Assembly (NCBI RefSeq): GCF_016808095.1
Contig: NC_068971.1
Span: forward strand, 17,038,501-17,102,500
Length of the DNA: 64,000 bases
Direction: 5' to 3'
Origin: Vigna angularis
Taxonomy: Eukaryota > Streptophyta > Magnoliopsida > Fabales > Fabaceae
The notes under the pieces were generated by a model. It made no database searches and was not told the origin of the DNA. It saw only the letters and a program-made list of their open reading frames with translations. The position numbers were made by a program, and so were the translations under genes. Every line of letters begins with the position of its first letter. Within the stretch, counting starts at the first letter, position 1. Positions 10,426 through 21,612 of the stretch are shown here, in pieces.

Positions 10426-11997
10426 TCATGGTGGCAGTTGCCAATTTTGGACTATCAGGGAAATGTCTTCCACCACAGGATCCAGCAAGGAAGTTTTGAG
10501 GAAGAACTGCTTCATCCTCCAGATTTGATCTAGCAGGGAAATGTCTTCCACAGTTGGATCTAAGAAGTGAGTGTTGATGAGCGGGTTCAACCGGTGCCTA
10601 TTGATCTTCAAACTGTTGTGTATGTAAGCCCTTTTGTCTTCCACTGTGGGTGCATGTTGGTCAAATTCATGTGTATCTCTTGCAATAGGGTTAATGCAAT
10701 GTGGTTCCAAAGAAATGACATGCAGCGGTATAACACCCAATCCCAGTGTAACAGGCTGAACCTTAGATATACCCTCAGAACATGAATCAAGTTCAAATTT
10801 AGAAGCAATATCAACAACAGACTCAGATTCATGTTCAGTGCATGGAGAATAAACATTCAGATGTGATAGCAAAAAGTGGTTCTCATCATGCAAAGAGGGA
10901 GAATTAAAAGCATGCTCATCAACAATACAATCATCAACATACCTACCAACTGCATAATCATGAACAACATAATCATCAACAGCATAATCAAACTGAGGTA
11001 TGTTTACCTCCACTTCCCTAAAGATTTATTGAGTGGTGGAAGATGAAAGTGGTCTACCTGACTCAAAAGTGTTGCTCAAACCTGCCTGGTCCTCCAATTT
11101 TTCATTAGTCTCCTTAGGTGCAAGAGTAGGGTCATAGGAAGGTGGGAAAGTAGGCGGCACAGTGAGCACATAACTCTGGTTCCCATCTCCTATGTTGATG
11201 ACACTGACATTTTGAAACTGTTTATGATTAAACTGTGTGGCCATCTGCCCCATCTGATCAGTCAAACTCTGAATGGATGCTTTGGTCTCTTCCATGAACT
11301 GAATGTTTTGCATGGCCATCTTCCTCAATAACTCCTCCAATGTAGGCTCAGAAGTAGAAGATTAATGAGCTATTTGGGCATGAGCATCATGTTGCTGACT
11401 CTGATATTGCTGGATTGGTGAAGGCATACAAGAGCTTTGGAATGATGGTTCTTGATATTGATTCTGAGGAGTACCATACCATCCCATGTTAGGATCATTC
11501 CATCCAGGATCGCTGTTGTACCCATACTGAGCAGGGAAGAATTCATCCAGAAATAAATGCTTAAGATCTTCCCAATAAGTTATAGATCCGTGAGGAAGAG
11601 AATAAACCCAATCCTTTGCTGCTCCTTGTAACGAGTGCGGAAATTCCCTTAAGAAAATGTGATCATCCAGGACATGTGGAGGTTTCATCGCAGAGTAAAT
11701 GAGATGGAACTTCTCCAAATGTTTATGTGGGCATTCACCTGCAACACCATGAATAAACCCAACGCAATGAACATCATCCTCATCTGATGTAACCGGCTCC
11801 CAATGAGCACTCTCACGAGTGGGAGGATGAGTCATATTGTTCTCAACATAGAAATCAACATGAGAACCATAATCATAGTAACATGCAGAAGGAGAATCAT
11901 AATTGTAGGCACAGGCATAAGAAGCAGTATTCACATAATCAAAATAGGTACACATGGAGAAAGAAGGAAAAAGGAAAAATGTAATGAAAATATGCAA
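10426..11997 (-). pseudogene. Ty3/gypsy Gag of a Tat-like, pol-less element
   Basis: One minus-strand frame runs the whole length with two in-frame stops (11362, 11026). It holds a retrotransposon Gag domain (FLREFPHSLQGAAKDWVYSL, then ITYWEDLKHLFLDEFFPA, about 11540-11680), then PTLEELLRKMAMQNIQFMEE and SIQSLTDQMGQMATQFNHKQ (about 11200-11345), a coiled coil common in plant gypsy Gag. Next is EVEVNIPQFD, near where Gag normally leads into protease. Here the protein instead continues with an Asp/Tyr/Val-rich repeat (AVDDYVVHDY) and TVEDISLLDQ-type repeats to 10426. Protease, RT, RNase H and integrase are absent, so it is a gag-only derivative. Confidence 0.7.
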
Positions 11998-12118
11998 CTA
12001 AAACTATCTAAATGCAACACACATGACAACACACACAAAACAGAAGAACAACACACTTACAATACAAGACAAAACACAACACACACTAACACAACAAAAG
12101 ACCTAAGACCGAACCGTT

Positions 12119-13434
12119 GGTCCTGATAACAGTTGAAAAACTGTTATTTTCATGCTTAAAACTGATACTAAAAGCAAACTTTAACACTTAGAAACTAGCT
12201 TGAAATCATGCTTTTGGTCATATTTTTAGAAATAAGAGAGCTGGACAGGTTTATGCTTGATTTCAGTGTTTTTGTGCAGGTTTTAAGGTGAATTTAGTGA
12301 AAGAAGTGAAGAAGGATAGAGATGGAATCAGAAAAGACATCAAAAAGTGCAAAAGGAGAAGCCGCAACTGCCGCTCAACGGCAGTTTACCGCTGAGCGGC
12401 ACTCAGGCAGTCACGTTGGATCCGCTGAGGGATGAAAAGGCCGCTGAGGGGAAGAAAACAACTCACGCACTTACCGCTAAGCGGTAGTTTACCGCTGAGC
12501 GGCACTATTTTGGGCTTGGGCCTAATTTTCTGTAATTTTAGAATAGTATATAAGCTTTAGGACGTCCTAGGGTTTGTATCTTTGGCAGAGACGAAGCAAA
12601 CACTCTCTTTTTTCTTCCCTTGAAGGAAGATCTTGGATGCACAGGCTACCTCCTCCTCTTTCTAGGGTTTTATCTTTCATTCTTCCATTATTATTCATCT
12701 AGTTTCACCATGAATATGGTGAACTAAACCTTGTATTGTTGTTGGGGAATCAATGTAGTCTTGTGAAACTCTCATATATGGAATTTGATTTAATGTCTTA
12801 TATTAAGATATATGCTTTCTTTCATCTTTAGCTAGGGTTTTTCCTCTTTGCTTATTGCTTGCTTTGTTTAACTCATTCATTGCCATGATTATTGATTTTG
12901 TCGATACGGGAACGTACGGGGAAGTCTAGATCCGGGGAATTTCTCCCAATAGCATATTGGTTGCCTTTAAGCTCCTGCACTTTAAGAACTAATTACTAGG
13001 AATTCTAGGAATTGTATGAACTCGTAATTAAGGATAGGCCTTCTTGCAAGGTGATTTAGAGAGTGGCATTAGCATTGATGATAAGAATGATGAATTCCTG
13101 AAAGTATATGAGAGTGGATAAGATGAAATTGATAACCCCGACAACATACTCATCCATCTAATTCATTGAAGTGTTTGTATTCTGTTTTTCTCCATTGATC
13201 AAATTCATGCATACATATTTAATTATTGTCTCTTGCATTAAAACCTACAATTAAATTGTTCTTAAGTCTTAAATAATCAACAAATCACATAGCTAAACTA
13301 GGCCGTGAGTCCTTTGGGAAAACGATACTTGGTCTTACCTTGTTTATTACTTGATACGATTCGGTCACACTTGTCGATTGTTAAACAAGTTTGTGGCGCC
13401 GTTTTTCGGTGTTCATAAATTTGTCATCAGGTCC
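12119..13434 (+). mobile_element. Solo LTR of Athila-type subfamily B with GGTCC target duplications
   Basis: The LTR proper is 12124-13429 (TGATAACAG to GTCATCA, 1306 bp). GGTCC occurs at 12119-12123 and 13430-13434. It carries CCGCTGAGCGGC-type palindromes (12370-12510), TATATAAGC at 12547-12555 followed by AGGACGTCCT, and the conserved U5 region. Near its 3' end is TGGCGCCGTTTTTCGG, which looks like a primer site but is inside the LTR. With clean target duplications and no internal region it is a product of LTR-LTR recombination. Confidence 0.93.
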
Positions 13435-13449
13435 CCGGCAACGGCGCCA
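13432..13449 (-). other. Primer binding site of the Tat-like element, tRNA-Asp
   Basis: The minus strand reads TGGCGCCGTTGCCGGGGA, a full complement of the tRNA-Asp 3' end, 5 nt from the LTR start at 13455. The solo LTR at 12124-13429 was inserted right at its distal edge. Confidence 0.9.
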
Positions 13450-13454
13450 AAATT

Positions 13455-15717
13455 TGATGCGGTTGTCGCGGCCCATCAAATTTGTTGTGCATTAAAAATG
13501 CAGTCTAGTGCTAGGAAGTGACTCCTAGGTCTTCTTTCAAGGACCAAATGTGGTTCGAGTCTTAGGACAAACACGTAGTGGGGGGGTTTTGAAAATGTTT
13601 TTGCAAGGAAAATAAATGGAACTTAGAGCACGGAATTAAACATAAGTAAATAGAACTGAAAGCATTAAAATAAATGTGCAAAACAGTAAAGCCGAATGAT
13701 GTTCTTCATAGAGCCGAACGATCCTATTCACAAGGCCGAACGGTTCTAACAACAAACGTGTTAGAGACCGAACGACTATGTTTCTAGGTCGAACGTCCTG
13801 ACAAGTAGACCGAACGGTCGTCTATAACCAACACGAACAGACCGAACAGTATGAAAATGCAGAAATGTCGAAAAGGTTGCAAAGTTAAAACGCACGGGAA
13901 ACTAAAACCGGATAGTACTAACATCAGGAACGAACAAGCCGTTCGGTCTTTAACAGACCGAACGGTGTAAAATAATACAACCGAACAGAGTAAATGCAAC
14001 AGAACCATAAGCCGAACGGTACAAGCAAAGACCGAACGCTCTAAGGGAATGCAGAAAAAGCCGAACAGTCTCTAACAATGAAGCATGTTAGAGACCGAAC
14101 GGTATTATTTAAAACCGAACGGTCTAAATGAACAAGCTCAAAATGTTGCAGAAATGATGTAGAAAACGCGATGAACAGTAAATTAAACTAGTAGAACTGG
14201 AATGAAAATGCAGAGCTGGAATGAAACAAAACGAACTTCTAAAGACAACTAGAAAACGTAAATCAAAACACAAACAGAGGCTGCAATGAAAATAAGCTGA
14301 GAAACATAAATGGACAAAGTTGAAACACGTGAAATGGAAATCTAAAATCTCATAGAATTAAAATGCACAATTGGAAATAAGCAATGGAACTGGATGAAAC
14401 GAATGAAGCAGAGACGAGACTCAAAGCAAATTTGAAAATGAAACTAATTGGATCCAAAATCTGAACGTGAAAACGGGATTGGAAACGAAAGGCAATGCGT
14501 AGATGAAAATGAAGATTCAACAACATCAAATGAAGAATGTAAAGTGGAAATTGCAATTAAAAATAAAGGAGATTCAATACATGAAGATAAAAAAAATGAA
14601 AAGAAACCTAAACCTCCCCAAAGGGGAAGGAGGAAGAAAATGCTCCCCAAGAACAGGTACAGTGGTGGCTGGGAGACTTGGGTAAAGTGAAGGTGATTTT
14701 GGGGTATATAGACCCCAAAAAACAAAACTGCCCTTCTAATGGGCTTGTCCTACAAAAATGACCTAAAATTTACATTCTAACACTGACGTGGCCACCCTCT
14801 TGAAGTCCCAGAATGTGCTTCCAACACTGCTGTTGAGTTTCTCTGGATATTGCATCTGATCGTTCAGTCCTTAATGCTCTACAGCTCGCTTGTGACCGCT
14901 CGGTTCAAGGAACACATGCACCAAATCTTTGCCGCTTGGTTCAACAGTGTTCGGCCATTCAGTGTAAGCTTTCACAGACCGTTCGGTATATGCATCCACA
15001 TACCGTTCGGTTATGTGATGCTCGCCCATTCTATTCAACAACTGAGTTGGGTTTCCACAAACCGTTCGACCAATCCTTCAACAGACCGTTCGGTTGAGTA
15101 GTGCTCCGTCATTCATTGCAGGTTCGGGAACTAATTGGTGCAAACTTCATCAGACCGTTCGATCAAGCCTTCAGAAGACCGTTCGTTCAAGGTTTCAGTA
15201 GACCATATGGTTCAGGTGTTCAGTAGACCGTACGACCACAAGACTACAGTTGATTGTCGTTCGGTCATGTCTTTCACAGACCGTTCGGTTTTATGATGCT
15301 CGGCCATCATTTTCAATAGTGCTCAGCTGGCAGCTGACCGTTCGGTGGAGGCTTCCAGCAAGGCTTTCTCAGCTCATTTGGTGCAGACTTTGACAGGTCG
15401 TTCGGTCACATCTTTGACAGACCGTTCAGTCAAGACTATGGTCAGACCGTTCGGTCATACAAACCCTAACCGTTCGATTCTGGCAGTGTCAGACCGTACG
15501 GCTCTGTGCATTACGTTCAAACCTTTCAACCGTGATTGTCCTGCACAAAATGATTGAAATAATTAAGCCCAAATAATTCAAATTAAATAAAATAAGAATT
15601 AGTCTTGAATTTGAGGCCAAATAATGAAAATGCAAGAATAATTGATAATTAAGCACAATTCACTAACAAAAAATTGTGCTGGAAGCTAAGTGTATAGTGA
15701 AAAATGGTGACTCATCA
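13455..15717 (-). mobile_element. 5' LTR of Tat-like element with opposed decamer arrays
   Basis: On the minus strand it starts TGATGAGTCACC at 15717 and ends CCGCATCA at 13455, 2263 bp. From 13690 to 14130 the plus strand has about 14 copies of ACCGAACGGT-like decamers. From 14870 to 15510 it has about 18 copies in the opposite sense (ACCGTTCGGT), with a decamer-free spacer between. The remainder has no coding support; the reading frame at 14448-14690 is AT-rich and has no recognisable domain. Confidence 0.8.
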
Positions 15718-16909
15718 ACTTAGTTACTTCTAATTTTAGAATAGGATTGATGTACTAAATTTGAAACTTTCCCTGTTATGATGGTTTGCTTGTGACTATT
15801 GTGTGATAAGTAATGCTTGATGATGCTTTGATATTGATTGATGTTGAGATTGTGCATAGTATATGCTTATATAGGTGGTTCACAAGCTTTGTGAACAAAT
15901 GCAAGATATTGTGATTATGATCATGATTCTAAGCAGGATGTTATATGTGGAATGTGAATGAGCTTATATGTGAGGTTTTGAGCTCCAGAGTTGTTGTGAT
16001 TGAATGCTATTACTTTGAAAGCATGAATGACTTTGCCCAAGTTTGCTATGATTGAATCATTTGCCTGTTTGCATCATATGATCAAGGCCATTTATTGGAA
16101 ACCCTTTTTGTTAGCCAAATGCATGAATTTAGCCCAATTAAAGAGAACACAATGTGTTCTATCCTTTGAACCCTTAGCCATGAACATAATTTGAAAACCC
16201 TTTTGAAAAGCTTTACCTTGAGTTAAGATCAAAATATTCTGTGGTATTGATAAATGTTCAAGTTTGGGGTTGTTTGAAAATAGAAAGGGAAAATAAAAAG
16301 CATTGAGCTAAAAGTTAAGCATGTGAAAAGAAAAAGAAAAAGGAAAGAAAAGAAAAAGAAAAGAAAAGCTCAATGCAAAAGAAAGTTGGGAATAATCAAG
16401 AATGATTGTGTTTAGATGATTCTCTTAACTCAAGGGTTTTGTGATCCAGAAAAACCAATTGTTATTGTTAGCCCAGCCACATTATAAGCCATTGAAAAGT
16501 CCTTATGATGATGGGTGCTTGTAAGTGTTTTTTATTATGGTTAAATGAAAGGCAAAGTTGATTCATGTGACATTGTAATAGTAGAGTGAATGAGTGAATA
16601 TCTCCTATACACTTGTGTGTTTGAGTGAAACACTTTATCTAGTGAGGATAGATTGCATGAACACATAAGAACATATTTGCTTAGTTGATTGATCATTCAT
16701 GATAATAGCATTTTTTGGATATTATGTGATTGAGTGAACACTAAAAGCTTATGCACATCTTGATTGAAGTCTTGATGATGAGCTAAATTGAGTATTTACT
16801 TGTCTTGAAAGAAGGATTTTTGAATGTGGTGAACCATTGAATGGATTGGTAGAAGATTGAGTTACATCTTATTTGCTTGAGGACAAGCAAAGTTCTAAGT
16901 TTGGGGTTG
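15718..16909 (+). mobile_element. 3' noncoding region and polypurine tract of an Athila-type element
   Basis: No gene is seen. It is homologous to 394-1746 and to 54915-56000 read on the minus strand. It contains a purine tract between GCATTGAGC (16301-16309) and GCTCAATGC (16368-16376), a perfect 8 bp hairpin TTTGCTTG-AGGA-CAAGCAAA (16872-16891), and a polypurine tract AAGTTTGGGGTTG (16897-16909) touching the LTR start. Its left end is cut by the Tat-like LTR at 15717. Confidence 0.8.
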
Positions 16910-18478
16910 TGATAACAGTTGAAAAACTGTTATTTTTATACTTAAAATTGACTTCAATTACAACCTTTATGACTTAGAAATTAGCTTGAACTCATGATTT
17001 TGTTGAATTATTGGAAATAACAGAGTTGGACAGGTTTTATGCTTGATTTCCTTGTTTTTGCAGGTTTTTAGATGAAATTGATGAAAGAAGTGAAAAAGGA
17101 TGGAGATGGAATCAGAAAAGGACACAAAAAAGTGCAAAAGGAAGACAATAATCAAGTACCGCTTAGCGCCATTACCGCTGAGTGGCACTTTTCATTACTC
17201 GTTGGCACCGCTGAGGGGAAAAATGGCGCTAAGGGGAAGAATTGGCACGCGCTACTACCGCTGAGCGGTATTTACTGCTGAGCGACACTTTTCTGGGCTT
17301 TGGGCCAATTTTCTATTTTTGGAATGATTTGAAAGAACGATTGAAGTATCAAGGAGTTGCAGTGTAGAAAAGTCAACCAGAATGCAAAAAGTCAACCAGA
17401 ATGCAGAAAAGTGAATCAGTCAACCAGAAAAGTCAACCAATCAACCAGAATGCTGAAAAAGTCAACCAGAGTGAGTTTTGGGCCAGTTTTATGCGATTTT
17501 ATGATCTGTTTTGGGCCTGGACCCGTTTTATGTTATTTTTATGTCCTATTTAAATACCTAGATGTTTTAGAGTTTGTATCTTTGGCTGGAACGAAGTAGA
17601 AACACACTTTTCACCCCTTGGGGTAGAATTGGAGATGGTGACGGCTCTCCACTTCTCTTTCTCGGGTTTTTCTATCTCTTCCATTCTTTCATTCCATTGT
17701 TCATCTAGTTCTTCCATGACGATGGAGAACTAAACTTATTTTGTTGTTGGGGAATCAATGTAAATCCTTAGAAACTCTCTTGTATGGAATTTGTTCTTCA
17801 AAATCATCTTTATGATACATGCTTTCTTTAATTAATAGTTAGGATTTTTCCTCTTTCTCAAAGCATGCATTGTTTAACTCATTCGATGTCATGATCATTG
17901 GTTTTGTTGATATGGACACATACGGGGAAATTTAGATCTGGGGAATCTCTCCCAACAGTATATTACCAACTTAGACATAGGAGTATGATGGTTGGTTGCC
18001 TTTAAGCTTCTGTTCATTATAATGCATGATTAATTGCTAGGGAGACAAGACATTGTAAACTAGTGATTATGATTAGGCTTTCTTCGCCGAGACATCGGGT
18101 TTTAAATAATTTAGAAAGTGGCATTAACATTAATGAAAAGATTGATGAATTCCTAAATACAAGAGAGTGGATAAGATGAAATTGATAAACCCCAACAGCA
18201 TATTCATCCATATCATTCAAATCACGTGTTTTGTTTCTTCTTGCCCATTGATCAATACATGCATACATATTTACTTTTGATTATTTGCATTAAAATCTTA
18301 ATCAATCGGTTTTTCAAGTCTTAGCTAATCAACAAACCACACAACTGTCTAGGCCGTGAGTCCTTTGGGAAAACGATACTTGGTCTTACCAGGTTATTAC
18401 TTAATACGATTCGGTTACACTTGCTGAGGGTTAACAAGTCTTTGACTCCGTTTTTGGGGCCTTAAGATTTGTTCATCA
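16910..18478 (+). mobile_element. 3' LTR, Athila-type subfamily B, with W-box tandem repeat
   Basis: It runs from TGATAACAG at 16910 to GTTCATCA at 18478, 1569 bp. It has CCGCTGAGCGG-type palindromes (17155-17290), then a ~19 bp tandem repeat (17370-17470) with five GTCAACC sites (TTGACT W-box cores on the other strand), then TATTTAAATA at 17547-17556. U5 is as in the other copies. It cuts into the CACTA transposase reading frame at 18479; GGGGA there is the candidate target duplication. Confidence 0.85.
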
Positions 18479-19798
18479 GGGGACGGGTGCAATACAGGTG
18501 GATGTATCCCTTTGAAAGGTTTATGGGAGAATCCAAACGTTCAGTTAAAAATAAAGCTAGATTAGAAGGATCAATTTGTGCAACTTACTTGCACAGAGAA
18601 ACAACGTATTTTTGTTCACATTATTTCAAAAACTTCATGTTGTCCCCCACTAATGTCAGAAATGAAATGCAATGGCAAGCTGAACCATGTCAAGGTAAAT
18701 TCTCAGTTTTTCGACAATCAAGCCGTCATGCAGGGAAATAATTTACTCATTGGTTAACTGATGTTGAATTCAACTCTGCTCATGTCCATGTCTTAATCAA
18801 TTGTGGTGAAGTTAAGTCGTACCTTGAGTATGTCATCATCCAACTCTTACATTTGCAATGCTTAAATTGTTATACACTAATTCATTTCATTTGTACCAGC
18901 TCATTTCTTGTGGCTGAGCAAGTCGAAGAAGGAAATGCTTCTACTAGAATACACTCAGAGTTTCCTCAATGGTTCAAAAATCAGGTCTGTACTTTTTCCC
19001 ATGTATTGAGCAATGTTAATTTGACTCTTGCTTTGAAATGTTTTGGTATCTTTGTAGGTTTTTAATCAAGCATTAACTCCCACGGTTCAAGAGTTAAGAC
19101 ATCTCTCCAATTGGCCAATGAGATGTGTGAAAGAATGGCACACTTACTTCACCAATGGTTACAAATTCCATACACATGAATGGTCTAAAGGAAACAAAAC
19201 AACAAATTGTGGTGTGTATGTCAAGGGCCTTATAGAGGGTTCTTATGATGATTTATACGGCATCATTCATAAAATATATGAGCTAGAGTACAACACCACT
19301 ACTTCTCCAAACAAAGTAGTACTTTTTTATTGTGAATGGTTTGATCCTTCTAGAGCTGGTACTAGAGTGGATCCTAGGTTTAACATTGTCGAACTGCACC
19401 TGAGATTAAGATATCGACCGTTTGATCCTTTCATTCTACCAACTAATGTCAGACAGGTTTATTATGTGCCATATCCACCATTCCGCAATATTAACAAACG
19501 TGGTTGGGTTGTTGCATTGACTCAAATGGGGTTAAGGAAGATGTCGCCTACCAACTTGACCAAATGTCACAAGCACAACAAATTATTGAAGTTGAACGTA
19601 TAATCGCATTGCACGACCCTGATGGTGATGGAGATGAATTAGAAGCACCAATACAAGGAGGACAAGAAGAAGAAGAAGAAGACGAAGAAGAAGAAGACGA
19701 AGACGAAGACGAAGACGAAGAAGAAGAAGAAGAAGAAGAAGAAGATGATGCTGATGATGATGAAGAAGAAGATGATGATGATGAAGAAGAAGAAGAAA

Positions 19799-19830
<32 letters not shown>

Positions 19831-19872
19831 GAAGAAGAAGATGATGATGAAGATCATGATGACGATGATTGA
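18479..19872 (+). pseudogene. CACTA (En/Spm) TNP2-like transposase, 3' part
   Basis: Coding resumes at the LTR boundary with VQYRWMYPFERFMGESK and KARLEGSICATYL, the DUF4218 region of plant CACTA transposases. A stop interrupts it at 18739. Two introns with GT/AG borders fit (about 18826-18898, and 18986 to about 19057). The DUF4216 region follows at 19118-19530: [51 protein letters not shown] one-base loss near 19530 shifts the frame into [11 protein letters not shown] and a 70-residue Glu/Asp tail encoded by GAA/GAC/GAT repeats (19660-19868). The catalytic N-terminal half is missing, removed at the Athila-type insertion. TNP2 would bind the termini and catalyse transposition. Confidence 0.85.
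19660..19868 (+). repeat. GAA/GAC/GAT trinucleotide repeat coding an acidic tail
   Basis: About 200 bp of in-frame GAA, GAG-free GAC and GAT codons give a nearly pure Glu/Asp tail. The run is imperfect, in blocks of each codon. Acidic tails at this place occur in CACTA proteins, but the length here probably reflects microsatellite expansion. Confidence 0.85.
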
Positions 19873-21447
19873 ATGTTGGACATCTATTGTAGCAAATTTA
19901 ACTAGGATTTCAAAAACATTCCAATTGAGTTATGCAAAATACCATCTTAAAAGTTGTATGCAATTATTTTACATTCACTTTAATTTGTCTTGATCCTTCC
20001 TTAGACCTTTTTATTCTTTCACTTTATTTGTAACCATTTCAATGCAGTCATGACAGGAGAAGGTTTAGAACGTCGTGATAAAGGAAACGGGGTAGCAAGG
20101 CCTAAAAAGAGGCAACGACAGACACCAAAGTATGTACATCGGCTGTCAGAGATGTTTAGGGATGCCCGTAATGCAGGGGAGCGCCCTTACTGGTTGGGCG
20201 AGCACATTTGGAACTCTTTACTCGCTCATTGGAATTCATTAGAGTTTCGCAATAAGTGTGCCACAGCCCAGAGGAACAGAGCTTCTGAAAAGGGTGGCAC
20301 CCTGCATACTGGTGGGTCGATCACGGTTCATCAGCATGTCATTCGTATGGTAAACTTTCAATACTTTTCTGTTTCTTTCATATATAACTTATGTATTTTC
20401 TATTTCATGTACACTTCTAACTCTAAATTATGTTATAGGCACAAACTCTAGGACGGGCGGTCCATGTTGATGAGGTCTTTGCACAGACTCATGTTCGGAA
20501 GGACACTAATCAATTCGTTGATGAAAGATCTCGGAAGACTCATGTAAGCAAATAACAATGCTACTAATATTAATTTCTCATTTTGTTATTGTACCATTCC
20601 CTAACATTGCTTTTGATGTTTGAACAGGAAGAATTTTCTACGAGACTTTCACAGGTTAGATCCGAACATGGGTCAGCTCCTACACCGGATGATGCGACTA
20701 ATGAGGACAACGACATCTGTAGGACACAGTGCTGGGTCGATGTCATTGGTGGGAAGAAAAAGGGACGAGTGTATGGTGTAGGACAACTTGCTGCAAACTA
20801 TACAAAATCAAGAGGAGGTACTCTGAAGCACCAACCTTCTTCTTCCACCACTACTGCTGACGAGACCATCGAGCGCTTGACACAGCTACTACAATAACAT
20901 GACCAGAAAAATCATGATTTGAGAGAAAATTACAGTGACTTGAGAACCGAGTTTACAAATGTAACACCCAAATATTTTAAAGGGTATTACTGATAGTAGA
21001 GACTAAATTAATTCGATATCTGATATAAAAAATCAAACTTTATTTCAATTACTCCAAAGTACAATACCAAACTTACAAACTTTAAACAATATAGTCTTCA
21101 CCATTGAAATTTCAACTTATAAGTTTTACACAACATAATCTTCCCAATACAAATTTATTCTTTTTACAAAAATCCCTGAAAGTTTTTCCCCGCATCTCTC
21201 TCATCTCTAAGCTTTTTCAACCGCATCTGCAACATTATCTAATCACATATAACATGAGTTATATGATCATAGTACAAACAAATAAGGGTAAGCCAACCAT
21301 ATCATAAAATCATTAAACTTGTAATAAAAATATTATAATCATGTATTTCTACAATTGATAAAATATCATTATTCCGATGTCATTAATTCATCATTATCAA
21401 AATCATCTTTCTCATTTCCATAAATCTTACAAGTGTACCATGCTTAC

Positions 21448-21612
21448 TCATGAAGCCTTATGGTCAGACCGCTCTCTGCCTGCTTCCTTAAGCCTCACTT
21501 ATATACTATGTCTTACTTTCTGAAGCCTTATGGTCAGACCCCTCTCTGCTTGCTTTTATAAAACTTACGAATCATATGTTTATGTCAAAGCCTTATGGTC
21601 AGACCACTTTCT
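21448..21612. repeat. Three ~69 bp tandem repeats in the solo LTR
   Basis: GAAGCCTTATGGTCAGACC recurs three times (with one changed base in the third), each followed by CTCTCTGCCTGCTT or a close variant, at about 69 bp spacing. Confidence 0.8.

Noticed and set aside
14448..14690. 80-codon frame in the Tat-like LTR
   Set aside because: AT-rich, no recognisable domain, and inside an LTR.
6619..18478. LTRs at 6619-7842 and 16910-18478 as the two ends of one plus-strand element
   Set aside because: They belong to different subfamilies (GATAACGG...CCGTTATC versus GATAACAG...CTGTTAT start, different lengths and U3), so they are not an LTR pair, although the orientation would allow it.
19639..19857. 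Phe/Ile-rich frame antisense to the acidic tail
   Set aside because: Shadow of the GAA/GAT repeat.
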